Shown here piece by piece: positions 24,168 to 37,600 of a DNA stretch of 64,000 bases; positions within the stretch are counted from its first letter, which is position 1, and each line of letters begins with the position of its first letter. The notes under the pieces were generated by a model that saw only the letters and a list, made by a program, of their open reading frames with translations, ran no database searches and was not told the DNA's origin. The position numbers were made by a program, and so were the translations under genes. Source of the stretch: Puffinus mauretanicus (Eukaryota > Chordata > Aves > Procellariiformes > Procellariidae); assembly GCA_023333565.1 (NCBI GenBank), contig JAJKFH010002581.1, positions 496,001 to 560,000 on the forward strand. The letters are read 5' to 3'.

Positions 24168-27100
24168 CAGGGGGCCAGGAGGGAGGAGAAAAGCCCTCTC
24201 TGGGGACGTGAAGCACAACTGCATTTCTGAAATACTCCAAGCCACACACTGCATTTTAATAAAAATCACTAGTTTCCTTATACAAAAGCAAGCACAGCAA
24301 TCTGCTACACCATTAACACCAACACTTTCCTCCTAACTTCAGGAGATGCATGCCAGCGTAAGCTCAGACTTGTTTCTATTAAACTGCAGTTATTTAATCT
24401 CAAAATAAGAGAGTTATGCAAGTGCATTTTGTACCTCTGTTCAGGACCAACTGCTAGACTGACTCCTGTATTACACAGGAACAAGATGTTCTGTCAAAAC
24501 TATTAATACCAAGTCTTTCAGGAAAAGGTGGACTATTTTGGCAGCAAATACTCATTTCCAGTGGAGAATAGTCCAAAAGGAAGTCAAAGATCCGGACTCC
24601 GAATGCAAAACAAGGAGCACTTGTAAACAGTCGAGACATATTTCCATGCTATGGAGGGTGAACCTGGACATTTTTTAAGCTTTTTCTTCTTCATTCATGT
24701 ATAATCTTACAAACGTCAGTCAATTAAGAGCTTAAAACAAACTACGTAATTCTTTTTGAAAAATGTTCCTTTCTTAACAATAGCCAAGAGCTGGGTGTTT
24801 TATAAGCAAAGTGAACTGCGTTACAGCAATCCGCAGGCACTGAGGCTGCCTCCTGCTTCTCCCCGGGACCATCCTGCCGCCCCATGGCTGGGGACCAGGC
24901 GCCTGGCTCTGCTGCACCAGCAAACCCACGCTTGTGGCACGTCTGCACCAACTGCCCACACCAGTCTCTGGGCTCCAAATCAGCGATTTCTCAGGAGCTG
25001 AGATGGAGCTGGAGGTCGGGCATAAGGTGGTATATTGGAAAGATGGACACTGGCTGAGGGAACACCACCACAAAGATTTTTCTGAGCAGTTTAAGGCTCC
25101 ACCATGCTTTGGCCATCTAGGCTGCAGGGTGAACCGAATGGGCTCTTTCAGCAATGACACCAGCATCCACCTCAGCTATGTCAGGTCATTTCTTCTGGGC
25201 TGGGAGAAGTATGGTGTCCCTCTTGATGAAAGGAAGTTCAAGCTGATGAAGTCTCCACAGCCAACACCTAGACTTTGATTTCTACTTTCTCAAGGGGAGA
25301 GGGCAACAGGGTGTTGTATTTGAACACAACAGCAGACTCAAGCAGAGCTCAGTTTGGGGCATGAGCTGTGAGAGAGCTCAGCCAGGCACCTCTACAGCCA
25401 GCCCACGGCGATGTCCCCGGTCCCCATTAGGTGCTCATCTCTCCATGGGGTGTCTCAGCCTGTAAGCATGTCACAGCCGGCACAGGGGTTGCAAAATGAT
25501 GAGATATTCTGAACACAAAGCAAGGAAGATAATTTCTGTTGATTTCCTTGCTCTCCAGCATCACTAAAGGCTAACAAATCCTTAACACAGAGGAAAATAA
25601 GCCCAGAGAAAATAGCTTGTTTTCTGTTTGAAACATCTGTCCATTATCAGGATGTGTCCACCCACTTGAAGGAGCCAGCAAGTCCATGTTGCAGGTAACC
25701 ACTGCTCATGTGGACACAAAAAGTGGCAGATGCTGGTTTCTGGCTCGGACAAATTCTTAAAGACAAAATAAACACAAGGATTTTTTTTATCAAAGTCCCC
25801 ATCCAAGAAAACCCGTGTGAGCTAGTTCTGGAGACTTTTCAATGAACAGAAGTTTTTATGAGCTGAACTGAGCAGGATTCACATGAAGCAACCAGAAGCA
25901 CTCAGCAGAGGATAAATACGGGTGACTGTGCCCATTTCCTACCGTTGGATTTGCAGCTCAGCATATTCTATCCCAGCAGCCCCATGTAAAGCCCCAATCC
26001 AATTTCTTGTAAATGTCACCAAAAAATCCAAGGAAGCCATCACTAAGGCAACATGAACATCCTCACTAACCGTAAATCAGCAGTTATGTATCACAACAGC
26101 CAAGCACCTCACCCCCACAACATACTTTTCTTCATTTCCATTGTATAGCCGCCACCAGAAACACACTTAACTCAATAGCTCTGAAGAGCATAAGGTCACA
26201 AAATAGCTCACTGAAGTCATTCTATAGTTTATATTGTCTTATTTCAAATTTACTCTACTGCCTTTAAAAACAGGAAATTTTCTACTGGTTAAAAATATCT
26301 CTATCTCGTGTAATTTCAATGAGGCTTTGACCTTTCTTGCAGAGAAACTGAAGGATTTTTTTTTGCTTTTTCTTTTAATTTAATAAAAAGCATCCAACTG
26401 CAACAAATGCTTTTTATTTTAACAAGTTAGGACACTGGGAATGTAGCATCATCTCATGTTGCCCCTGTTACATATTTTGATTTGCTCATCAAATTATCGA
26501 TGTAATATGATCATCTGGAGTCTATGAAACATGTATATGTGTGAATTCCCATGCAGGTTTACACTCCACGCTGCAGCCCTGCTGGGCAGTGCGGGCATGC
26601 CTGCTGCCCCACGGTCCTGCCGGGAGGGACAGTGCTACGGGGCCCCACTATAAGTAATGTACCAGTGGCCGATGGTACCATTCTGGTTTTATTTTATTTC
26701 TGGACAGTACAATGGAGCTGTGTTTTCATCAGGATGCTCCGGTAATGTCAGCAATACTAATATATCATAAGCTGCAGTGATAGGAAAGGGAAAAGGGGAA
26801 AGAAAGCATGCAAGAAGGCAACTTATGAATCTTAAGGAACTTCACCCATAAAAGCATAACATCATGGGGAAACACAGTCAGAAACCCCCTGCTGCTACCA
26901 TACCTTATGCAGCCCATTTCACAGAGCAGAATGTTCTTACAGACAACAAACTTAAAAGATTATGAAACAAATCTGATGCAGTAAAAAACCAGTCTTTCAC
27001 ATCACTTCTTAGTTGTGGGGCAGCCCACAGCCTCCTCCTGTATCTCTGAGGGTTCACCACCTCCCACAAGCCTCCCATAAGAGGCAGGCACAGCCCAGCC

Positions 27101-30100
27101 GTCTCCTGCCCCTCTCCGGTGCAGATTACAGAGTACAGCTGGGGCAGAGGCTCAGCAGAAGAGAAATTCAGAGGGGAGAAGTCAGTACTTCTCCTTTCCT
27201 AGGAAGAAAGTCACAACCCAGACCCACAGATTGCCAGGTCTGCTGGATTTGTTATTCAGATTGGGGACAGTTTGGCTTTTTTTTTTGACAAAGCAAGTCC
27301 CATTAGCTAACTTTTCAGCGGAACAGGAAAATTGGAAACGCGTGACAAGGAGGCCTAATGGGGAAAGAGAAGCTGGGACTGCTTACGGTTATTTTCTACC
27401 TGATGATATTCTCATACAATCTAGTGCATACTACAGGTATAAATTCAATTCTGGCTTTACAACCAATGAAGAAAGCTTACTTGTAGAGCTGATTCGAGTA
27501 CAGCGCTTTTTTAGCACTCCCATTTCCAGCTGATACCCTGAGCAGTGCTTTTCCGCGGTGCCGTGCCTAGCGCATTGCCAGGACACTGCAGGGAGATTGG
27601 CCGCCAACCTACACGCTCCACCAGCAGCACATCTCAGCATCCTTCCACCAGCGGGAAACCTTACATATTCATTAGACCTGAAAACCATTAATTCTAGTGC
27701 ATGAGTACCACAGGCTTTAAAAAAATGAATCTTCTTAAGTCTCAGTATTTAGCAAATGCTTCTCACTAGTTGTTTGTCTCTTCATCAAATAAAAGCTCCA
27801 TTCATGCTGTTGACAATCATAATATTAAGTGAAACAGAAGAAAGAGAGTGGTAACTAATTAAGTCTCATTCCATGGGTGGGTGTAAAAGCAATTTGTTTA
27901 ATTCATTTTGGAGGTCAGAACCACAGCATTAAAGCTTATTTTACAGCGTTTATATAATTGCATTTTTTTAAAACCCCTTCTCCCTTTAATTTATCAAGAC
28001 TTGATTTAGCTGTTTACACTCGCGACCGGCGCGTTGCTGCGAGAGCGTGGCAGCAGTGCCTGCGCAGAAGCACTCCAGGGCTGGGGCAGAGCAGTGCATT
28101 GCCGAGCACCTTCCAGCACCTCTGCAGGGGCTGCCTGGGGGTGCACAAGAAGGACCTGTTCCCTGAACCCCACCAGGGACACTGAGGAGGGTCTCTCAAC
28201 ACATGAAAAGGGAAAACATATGCCAAGGATCTTGCCGGGACAGTGTTCATCTCCATCTGCTCTTTCTCCTAGCAGTGGCCAAGGCAGAACCTCCCCAGGC
28301 TCGGGGCATGCCCATCAAACATCACTTTGGTACTTAAGAAACCCTTCTATTTCTGTCCCCATAGCATTAAGCTGCCCCTCCTGTCCCATCTCCCAGCCTT
28401 GCCTCACCAGCAGTCAAAGCCTGCACCAGCTCTCCTCTCCTACCCTCACTGGCTCTCTGACTTTGCTGCACCCATCCATCCCTCCATCTCCCCGTCCCAT
28501 TCTCTCTCCTGCTCCCCATCCTCTCCTTCTTTACCTCCACAAACCCCTCCCAGCTCCTCATCTCCTTTGCCAGTGTCATTCTCCAGCCCCCTGAGCATCC
28601 CTGCAATGTCTGTCTTCTCAACACTTTCATGGTCTGGTCTCTCCACTCTGCGGATGCAGGAGAGAAATGGGGGGCACCAGGGGTGATAGTCGTAGCTGGG
28701 GACAGAATCCACAACGGAGAGCAGGAAAGTGGGAGAGGAGAGGGCAGGAATGAGGTTTGAAAATAAAATATCTGAAATCAGCAGCAGCCACAGAAGTTGC
28801 TGTTGAAGAGAAGGCTGCCAACCTCCCACACTTACCCCTTATGCTGCTTTGTCAAGGCAAACCCTAAGGGACCACGGCCAACTCCTGCACTCACCAATGA
28901 AACTGCACTGCAAGACGGGTGCAAGGCATGCAAGTGGTGACATCCATATGTCTCGTACATGTTTTGAATCAGGAAATGTCTTCTCTTCCATCACCTGCTG
29001 TACCTCCCTCCTTTGCCAACAGCAGTCAGCAACTGAAACCTCCTCGCAGGCGCTGGATAAGTACCGGCACTTCACGTTATGCCTTACCCTGCTGCATGGA
29101 TGGTGTTTGCACGTGGCTGTGGATTTCCATCGATTGCAATGACAAGGAAAGCTAGAGATGGATTTCACACTGGGAAGGGGGAAGAAAAAGAGACAGATAA
29201 TGGGTGCATGAAGCATGTGCTGCAGTGCCACGTCAAGTCACAAGCCCAGGACCAGATTCTAGAGAAAATGCAGGCACTGAAATCACGAAGTGGCGTGGCT
29301 CAGAAGACAAGCTTCCACCCACTCCCAGCAGCCAGTGTTAGGAATGAGTGTTGGATTTCTGCCACTTTTACCCTTTATTTTCCATTTTTATTTTGACCTT
29401 TCACAAGCCATTCTTCAAATAAATGCATTCAGGATTGTGCAATGGGATGCCACGGTTTACCTGTGGCTAGGGACATGCAGTCTGGATGGCAGAAAACATG
29501 CCAGGAAACGCTGGCTCGCCCACCGAGCAGCATAACCCTGCTGCAGCCCTCATTCGTGTAGCACACAGGTTTTCCTGCTCCAGTCCAAGTTGTCTTCTCC
29601 TCAGCTGGGGAAAGCCAGCCAGCTAAAGGACATTGCTGTTGCAGCCTTCAGCTTTCATACAACACACCCAGCAAATATGAAGCAGCACTACATTATCACT
29701 TATTACACTTTTCATTGTGCTGTGGACAGAAAATCAGGAAAAGCGGTGATGCACTGGAACGCAGCCTGTGACCATGCAGGGCTTTAAAACCAAATGTACA
29801 TGGACTTATACACACACAGTTTCTCATTCAACACCTAGTCTTCTACAGTCGTGCCTTTGTGCCTCCTCCGTTGTGCCTTTGGCACAATGAGTTTGTGCAG
29901 AGCCCACACTCAGGCCTGGCCCATCTCCACCATCTAGATTTTGGGGTGGGAAAGGCAGGGAATTGCAGCCCAGAGCAGCAAGTGTTGCAGAGTTTGTTTC
30001 TTTGGCTGCTGGCAGAAGAGGAAACATGCACCAAGCACCCTCTCCCTTCCTCTCTAGCAGGGGAACTGGGACTAACTCCCACCCCTGAGTGTGCAGCTAA

Positions 30101-30200
30101 AGCCAGTGGTCAAAAAGAAGCTTTTAGTCTTTCTACAGAAAGACTTTTGCAGCCACTCCTCACTCCCACAGTCACTGATGCTGGCGGGCACTTCTGGAGG
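24168..30200. other. non-coding block, no gene recognised
   Basis: No exon or transposon I can name. The frame at 24934-25278 (114 codons) is the least low-complexity one but matches no family I know and is shadowed by 24774-25166 on the minus strand. A GC/CpG-rich patch sits at about 28020-28130. From about 28370 to 28620 the plus strand is strongly pyrimidine-rich, which explains the overlapping frames there (28034-28594, 28327-28686 plus; 28446-28829 minus). An unbroken T-run lies near 27278-27288. Confidence 0.5.
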
Positions 30201-30204
30201 TCTC

Positions 30205-30355
30205 GACTCCATCCCCTTACTCAAGCAGGGTCAGACGGAGCAGCTTGCCTAGGACCGTGTCCAGCTGGGTTTTGGGTTTTCAAAGGATGGAGACTACACA
30301 ACCTCCCTGGGCAGCTGGTGCCAGTGTTTGACCACCCTCACAGCAAAAATCCCCC
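30205..30355 (-). mobile_element. CR1 LINE 3' fragment, antisense
   Basis: Read on the plus strand this is the antisense of the CR1 3' untranslated and ORF2-end region. A block resembling CAAGCAGGGTCA is followed by a GGAC-GTGTCCAG block, then GGATGGAGACTACACAACCT, CCCTGGGCAG and CAGTGTTTGACCACCCTCAC in the order and spacing seen in CR1. The octamer tail and the rest of the element are missing. It lies about 360 bases from a second CR1 piece in the opposite orientation, so the two are separate insertions. The long plus frame across it (29859-30548) is chance. Confidence 0.75.
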
Positions 30356-30715
30356 ACCAGCTTGTCTGCACCTCCCAAGTATGAGGTGCCCAAAACCAAA
30401 TGGTGGTTCCGCTGGGAGCCCACTGATGTGGTGTTTTATCCAATTCATAAAATGTGATTTTTTTTTAACCACAGGTAAAAATCTCCACCTTTCCTTCAAA
30501 TCAGGAATTCTGAGAAAGCCCTCACAAGCTATCCGGGAGCCAGCCTGACAGCCTGAGCAGAGGAGCTGCCTGAGACATGCAGGTGTTGGAAGCATACCCT
30601 AGCACATTCAGTCTCAAAGCCAAAATCCACATCACGAAGCCTGGAAGCCCTGCGAGACAGTCTCAGCAGCTCTGAGGGGTTTAGGAGACCATCTTCAGAG
30701 AGCTTCAGAAAGCCA

Positions 30716-30994
30716 ACTGTAACCTGGGCTGCATCAAAAGAAGTGTGGCCAGCAGGTTGAGGGAGGTGATTCTGCCCCTTTACTCTGCTCTGGTGAGACC
30801 TCACCTGGAGTACTGGAACAGGTTGCCCAGAGAGGTGGTGGATGCCTCATCCTTGGAAACATTCAAGGTCAGGTTGGACGGGGCTCTGAGCAACCTGATC
30901 TAGCTGAAGATGTCCCTGCCCATGGGAGGGAGTTTGGACTAGATGACCTTTAAAGGTCCCTGCCAACCCAAACCGTTCTATGATTCTATGATCT
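30716..30994 (+). mobile_element. CR1 LINE 3' end with an internal deletion
   Basis: The segment begins with a CR1 ORF2 portion (CTGGGCTGCATCAAAAGAAG through CACCTGGAGTACTG, ending about 30814). It then jumps directly to GAACAGGTTGCCCAGAGAGG and runs through the 3' end to the TTCTATGATTCTATGAT tail. In intact CR1 these two blocks are several hundred bases apart, so an internal part has been lost. A short ACTGG-type microhomology lies at the join. It is 5'-truncated like nearly all genomic CR1 copies and encodes nothing functional. Confidence 0.9.
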
Positions 30995-32059
30995 GAAGAG
31001 GCAGAGGCCATGCCTAGCTAGACGCAAGACTCCAGGCTTCCTCTCCTGCAGCTGCAGACCGTGGGAGCAGTGAGGTTTCTCGCCTCAGGAAACTGCTTGA
31101 GGACTGCCAGACCTCATTGCAGGGGACATGGGAGGAATGTTTAGGGGTGAGTGCATGCCCATCTTTCTGGTCCCTAGGCATGGAAACATGGCTGGCTGCT
31201 ATGGGAGGTGGACCAGGAAAGGTGCACTGGCTTCCCAAGCTGCTTATCCTGATTTAGGCAAAGCTCTCCTAGAACCTGTCTTAATTTTATCTGATGTTTA
31301 TCAAACCAAAGGTATTGTGAGTGAAAAAATTCATATTCAGCTAGCCAGCAGTTTCCAAGGAAGGTCTGATACCTGAGGTAGGGTCCATTCACCTGCGCTT
31401 GCACAAAAGGCCTGTCACAGCCCTGCAGAGAAAGTGCACTTGTTTCCATATGAGGTATGTGTATATATATATATATAAATAAGTCCAAAATCATGTTGGA
31501 TTTTTGTCAGCATTAGTTTGCAGACTCCTGTTGCCCCTACAAGGAGATGTTTGGTGAATGACTCATTGCTAAGTTTCCTCCCTCTCCCAAAATAAGCATT
31601 TCAAACTGCTTTCCCCAGGTGCCAGTTCACTGTTTTCAGACATGAATCCTGTTTAATTTTTGGCCCACCTTTTCATCTTTTTATTATTCCGTTAGTAGGG
31701 GAATGCAATACCTACTGATTATCGTGTGGAAATTTGACTTTATAATCCTTGAAAGGTTTGGTTTTAATTACAATTAAAGATGCAGAGGAAGATGAAACTC
31801 CAGTCCCTTTGGCCATTCCTTGTGGCTTGATTCATTGCTGTTAATCACTACATAATGTTTACAATTTCTCAGCCAATTTTCAATCAACAAGAAACTACAA
31901 ACTGCTCATATGAAAGCCAGTCTGAATTACTTCTGCAAGCGAGATTTCCTCACATGCCCAGCCAAGCTCAGCCCTTATATAACTCGGCTGAGGCTGGTGG
32001 ATTTATCCTAAGGATGAATTTTAACAAGTGAATCAAATTCCAGAGACTCTGACAAATCC

Positions 32060-32345
32060 CCGCAATCCGGCATCGCTGGGCACGGAATCGGCTGCCGAGC
32101 CTTGGCAGCACGCACACACATGTGGGCAGCTGCCCGTGCTGTCTGTGGCTAGTTAGCAGGGCCACGGCTGCTGCTTGCTGCGCAGAACTTGGCACCTCTT
32201 CTTTTGCTCACTCTCCGCCCGATCGGGCAGCTGCAGCGGGCACTGCTGGCGCTGCTGCCCCGCGCCCTCGCAGAGCCCACGAAGGGTTGTGTTGCTGACG
32301 GCATGAGAAAGGAGGGCAACGCATGCTTCCCCACGTGCCCAGAGT
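32060..32345. other. CpG-rich islet without an attached gene
   Basis: About 290 bases with some 24 CpGs by eye, including CTCCGCCCGATCGGGC and CCCCGCGCCCTCGC. This is the densest CpG cluster I see in the window, and the sequence is AT-rich on both sides. There is no clear TATA element or exon nearby. Frames on the minus strand (32149-32334, 32153-32371, 32208-32477) are all short and mutually overlapping. It is the best candidate here for an unannotated promoter or enhancer CpG island. Confidence 0.5.
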
Positions 32346-34684
32346 GCTGACTGTCTTTCCCACTCTGCCAAAAAGACCCAACCCCAAAACCAGATGCTTG
32401 TCTGTGGTAGAATCTGCTCTGATAAAACTAGTCTGGACTCTGTTGCTGCTCACAACGTTTCTCCCTACTCTCCCCATTGCCTATCCCAATATTTGACTTG
32501 CAACAGAGAGTAGGGCTACCATATCAACAGGACTTTTCAAGATCATTCTTCTTCATCTTGGAAGATGAAGATCCATGGAATCATGGAAGATCCAACATTG
32601 CTCATGAGGCTGTAGTTTATAACACTGTTGTCCCCATGGGGTGGATGCTACCATATTTTCAGAGCTTTCTTTTCCAGGACTGTTTTTTTTCTGGCTAATT
32701 TTACGGAGTCTTTTTTCTGCCCCATTCTCCTTCCCCCTCCCAGATAAAGGCACTCACCCACTCCAAGCCCACATTTACAGACCTGCCCATGAAGAGGCCA
32801 ACTGGATCAGTACTACCCTGCCCACTCTGAAACAGCCTTCAAGGAAGGTATCAAACTCCTTGAGGCTTGCACTATTCTTTTTTTCCTGGGGTCCTTATGC
32901 AGCAATTTTCTTTTCCAAAAGCCTTAAAAGAGTGTTTGCATTCTGTTGGTCTCTCTCATCCTTCTCCATCACCATTTCTGGCTCACTTTTATGCAAACAT
33001 GTTTGAGAAGGTCTCAGTAGCATGATGGTTTACATCTGGAAGGTATCTACATGTTCCTCTGCCTCTGCCACATCTGTTTTTCCCATTGCAGCATATTTAC
33101 TAGTATTTTGTATTGATTCCAAATCTGCTTTTTGTAGATGTGATAAATTTACCATGATGAATTCACGTCATTTCTGGTCACCATTATCCTAGCTCACATT
33201 TTCAGGCATTTTCTGAAATGAATTTATAGGTGGGAAGCAGATAACAACTTCATAATGCATATAACAATATTTAGGAGCTACTCATGAATTAAGACTAAGG
33301 TTTTCAAGTGCCCAGTTCAATCTTCCGTAGAAACTAACTTCCTCAAAAATTAACTCCTAAGGTCTCTTAAAGTCATAGTGAATTTGGCAGAGCTGATCAT
33401 AACACCTCTTCCTCAGTAGTCTCAAATCTATTTACAAAATGGTTAATCCAGTTCTAGAACATTTCTTCAAAGCAGGTAGATATTATCTTTATCATAGAGA
33501 TTAAAAAGTTTTAATGAAATCTCTCTTGAGCACAAAGGGAATATATGGGACACAGAGAGTTTAAGTAATTAACCTGAGATCATGAAACTCATGGAACTAT
33601 TTATTCAACTATAAAACCATTCTTTCCTGTTAATAAATGATCAAGTCTACTTTGGATGGATTACTAATTTTGTTAATGAAAAATATCTCCTAGCAAGTCC
33701 TAGAATCTTTCATCATCTCTCTTCGTGTCTTGGGGTGTTTTATTTCTCTTTTCTGTTTTTTTTGTATACAGTGCCAAAGTACTATAGCACTATCCTAGTG
33801 CTAAATTCTCTCTTCTTTTACTTGGAAAATAGACTACACAGGTGGGGAGGGATCAGACCCACCTGGACCTGTCCCCCCAGCGCCATCCCTCACCACCTCA
33901 ATGGTCTGGGAGCTTCAGGCAAATCCTCCAAGGAGTCACTGCCTTCTTCCTTGGCAGTCAGTTTATTTCCACTTTCCTGTCCACGGTTTTTCCTCCTCTC
34001 CTCCCCCCTCTCAATCCAGATCTTTCCCTCCTATAAAATCCAGCCACCTCCAGATCCATCCCTGACCCCTTGCTTCCAACAGGGCACCCACCAGTTGACT
34101 CTCCCCAAAGCTCAGATTTTATTTTAGTTTTGCTTTTTCAGTTTGCCTATGGCAATAGACATCTCTTTTCCCAGAGGGGAGAGGTGGGGAGGAAAGGACG
34201 GCCGGCTTTCACTCAAGCAGAGCATGAGAGTTTAAAAGCCTATGGGTGCAAGGGTGTCTGCTGACACCATGTGTGGGTTTCAGCTCTTGCATAAGAAAAA
34301 CCAGACACATCAGGGCTCTGTGGCCACGTCCACTCCCCGATACGGGGTTTGGCTGCCTGTGCTCACGGGCAGCTCTGATGTGGTGCGGCTGTGACTGGGG
34401 ATCAGCCTTGGGGAAAGAGCTGCGTGAGACGGGGCTGCGATGAGCCATTTTGGGGCCTCCACCCCCTCGCCTGGGAGCTGCTTTTCAGCTCAGGCACTCA
34501 GCCTTGGTGTCTGCCTGAGCCATGCCGCTGCCTGGCTGGGTCCCTCACTGACCTGAGCCCATAGGCTCAGCATCCCGTCTGCTTTGGCCCCAGCCAAGCC
34601 CTCAGACCTGCCTGCGCCCAGGCAAGCCTCTACAAAATCCTAAAATTCATACACCAATCACGCCAAATTAAGACTCATAGACAA

Positions 34685-34698
34685 GTCTCCATGGTAAC
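34685..34698. promoter_or_regulatory. X-box-like (RFX) motif
   Basis: GTCTCCATGGTAAC resembles the palindromic X-box bound by RFX factors: a GTNNCC half, a short spacer and a GGYAAC half. Single motif matches in 64 kb are common by chance, and no promoter is visible beside it. Confidence 0.3.
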
Positions 34699-37600
34699 TG
34701 TATATATAACAATTATTAGAGATACCTCTAGCCATGCTTCTATATCTAGAAGCAGCAGCTTGCTTCACTCAGGTTTGTTTAATCCAATCACTAGCATATT
34801 AATAATAAGCAAAAGAAAGAAAAAATTCACTGGAACAATGTTAGATGCAAACATTCTTCCGGAGAAAATAGCATGTGGGGAGGAATCACATCACCAGCCT
34901 TCGTTCTTTTATAAAAATATACAAGCTTGGAGGAAGTCTTAGCCTCATATATTTTTTTAAAAGATGCACTCGTTGCATATCATTACACAACTCACAATTA
35001 GAAGAAAAGTGCTTCCAAAGTCTAATTCCTTCCTTGCATAAGTGACCTATTTCAATCAGTTTATTTACTTGTTGAAAAAGTACCTGTCATCTTAGCACAT
35101 TTCCTATTGCCCTCCTCTTATAGGAAGCTAAGGATCATGCATGTTTTTCTAAATTAACATGTTGTAATCTGCTAGCTTTTTAAAAACTCATATACTACAT
35201 TAGGCCTTATTAGATAAGAAATCTGCCTTCCTCCCACCACATTCATCCTGCCGATGAACATCAAGGGACTGCAGCAACCCTGACACTCGGTGATAAATCA
35301 GGGTTAGACATAAGGAAAGCGGTATTCCACTGAAACTGCACCGGAAAGTTTAGCCCAGGAGATTTGCATTACTCAGACCAGACACAGCCCGGGATACTGG
35401 GGTATAATGTCCTAGTTAAAGACAGTTTGGGACCTCAGTACCGATTTCCATTTAATGTATCCAATAACAAGACCCATGAGAAAGAGACTCTGTAACAAGA
35501 GATAAATATTCTTCCTGTAAGCTACAGCAATTGGTTTGAGTTGGTAATTAAATTATTTCCTATGTATTGTTTGGCAGAATATTTTGGGATACTTCAAATG
35601 AACAGCAAATAACTCCATCGTTACCATTCTCATTGTTTACAAGGCACTTTCTCTTCTAAGTATTAAGAGGCAGCGAACAAACATTAACAAATAAAACTCC
35701 AACAGAAACCCAAAGCAGGTTGTGGTACTGGGGAGGCAGCTGAAGCGCAGAGAAAAGCTAAAATTTTTTCTGATGGGTTTGGGGGTTTGGTGTGGTTTTT
35801 TTTAATTAAATGGCTGTAATTCTGGGAATCAATCTTAAAAGATTGATATTAACCTCCAAGGCTGTGAAACCCATCCACAACCACTGGCTTCAGCTGGATT
35901 TCGGTTCAACAGTCATTCCAGATTTCATGGCTATTCTTGACACTACAAATCACAGGCATGGAGGATCTGCATTTCTGAAAAATTAGATCATGTCGTCTGA
36001 CAACTAGCAGCTGGAATTCGGGGGTAATTTTGAAAAGCTAACCCTAGCCAACCTGCAAAAGGTCATGCAGGAACGCAGCTGGGGGCCCTGGGCAGGCAAT
36101 GCTCACAGCCCAGGGCATGAAAATACAGGCACACAAGTACGTGATGGGAATATGACTGCATAGGATCTCCCACACAAACACAAAGTGTGTGCTTCCACTT
36201 ACCCACAAATCCTTTTAAAATCACTCTTCTGACCAAGGTAAAGAAATGGGAATATGCACTGATGCTGTTACTAATTCCTATTGGTACATTTGCAAACATA
36301 TGTTTGTACTTGAAAAATACCTTGTTTACATTATAAAGAGCACTCCCTTAATGAGGGACTTTCTTCATATATATCTCCTTGTACTGACATGTTACTTTAA
36401 GCTCTCTCATTTCCTCTCTTTAATTACTTTCTTTTAAGGAGCTTTGCTTGCACAAATTATATTGGAGCCCTTGACTACAATGTTAATGGACTCAAAGCCT
36501 GTGGTTCATAGCTACGCTTTCTTTGGGTATTGAAGCAGCATGTTAGCATCACTGCAGTTTGCAGCAACAGACACACGCCATCACCTCTACAGTGCTAGAA
36601 GTATTTTTCTATCCCTTCTTATTTCAGCTCCTCTCTTCTATTCAGTTCCCCCTGCCCTCCCCTTCACCCCACTGATCTACTCCTTGGCTGCTCTTCTGAT
36701 AAAGCACCTCTACAGATCTCTTCTTTTGATGAAAACAATTATTCCTGGCAGCATCTTAAAGGTCTGTCTCTAAGTCAGGCACCTCCACGGAGTGTGGTGT
36801 AAGATGTAGTGAGAAAAAGCAGCAAGATAAATAATCAGAAAGATTTCCTTAATTACTTCACTGCTAGCATAACTATGAGCTGTCTGCTGTGGTATTACGC
36901 ACTCGTATTTCTGAAAACTCAGCTATGTGTGTGCCTGTGAAACCTAACCTGTGCCCATCCTCCTTCACATCCCTCTGTGTCGGAATTAATGGCAGAGCGT
37001 ATGAGAGGAACCATGGCAAAACTGAGACTCTGTGGGGACGTGATACCAAACTGCACCAAAACTGTGAGGCACTGCTGCTTCTGCAATATCAGTGCCTTCA
37101 GCCCAACGCCTGCCTGTCTGCAGCACCTCCTCCCTTCCTGCATTTTTTTATTCTGCCCCAGTGAGCACAGCCTCATTTGTGGGGGCAATGTGGAAGGAGA
37201 AGACCCAGAGAGGACCTCCTGCTCTCCTGGTTCTGTAGTAGAAAGCCATGTCCTCCCCAGCAGTGCACCGGGGCAAAGCAGAGCTGCTGGGCAGGGAGGA
37301 CCAGTAGATTTGAAGGTCCTGAGAGGACAGAGGATGAGGTGTGCTGTGGCCATGGTCCTGCAGCATTTGGGTAAGGGTTGATGGAGAGACGTAGTCCCAG
37401 CATCTCCAAAATCATCTTGTATTGCATCTTCCATCCCAGAGGTAGCCAGAAGCACATAACATCAAGAAACAGGCTGGAAGTGGGGAGAGAAGGGAGAGCA
37501 GAAAAGATCCCTGTCACTTTTCCACACATGCCTGCCACCTTATTAAACCTCCTGATCCAAATGTTTTCATCTAATTAAGGAACTTGTTGGTATGAGAGTA

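Noticed and set aside
28370..28620. Pyrimidine-rich stretch as a coding region (frames of 119-186 codons)
   Set aside because: Long frames on both strands follow from the skewed composition and none has a domain.
29859..30548. A 229-codon plus-strand frame
   Set aside because: Its second half runs through an antisense CR1 fragment and the first half has no recognisable similarity.
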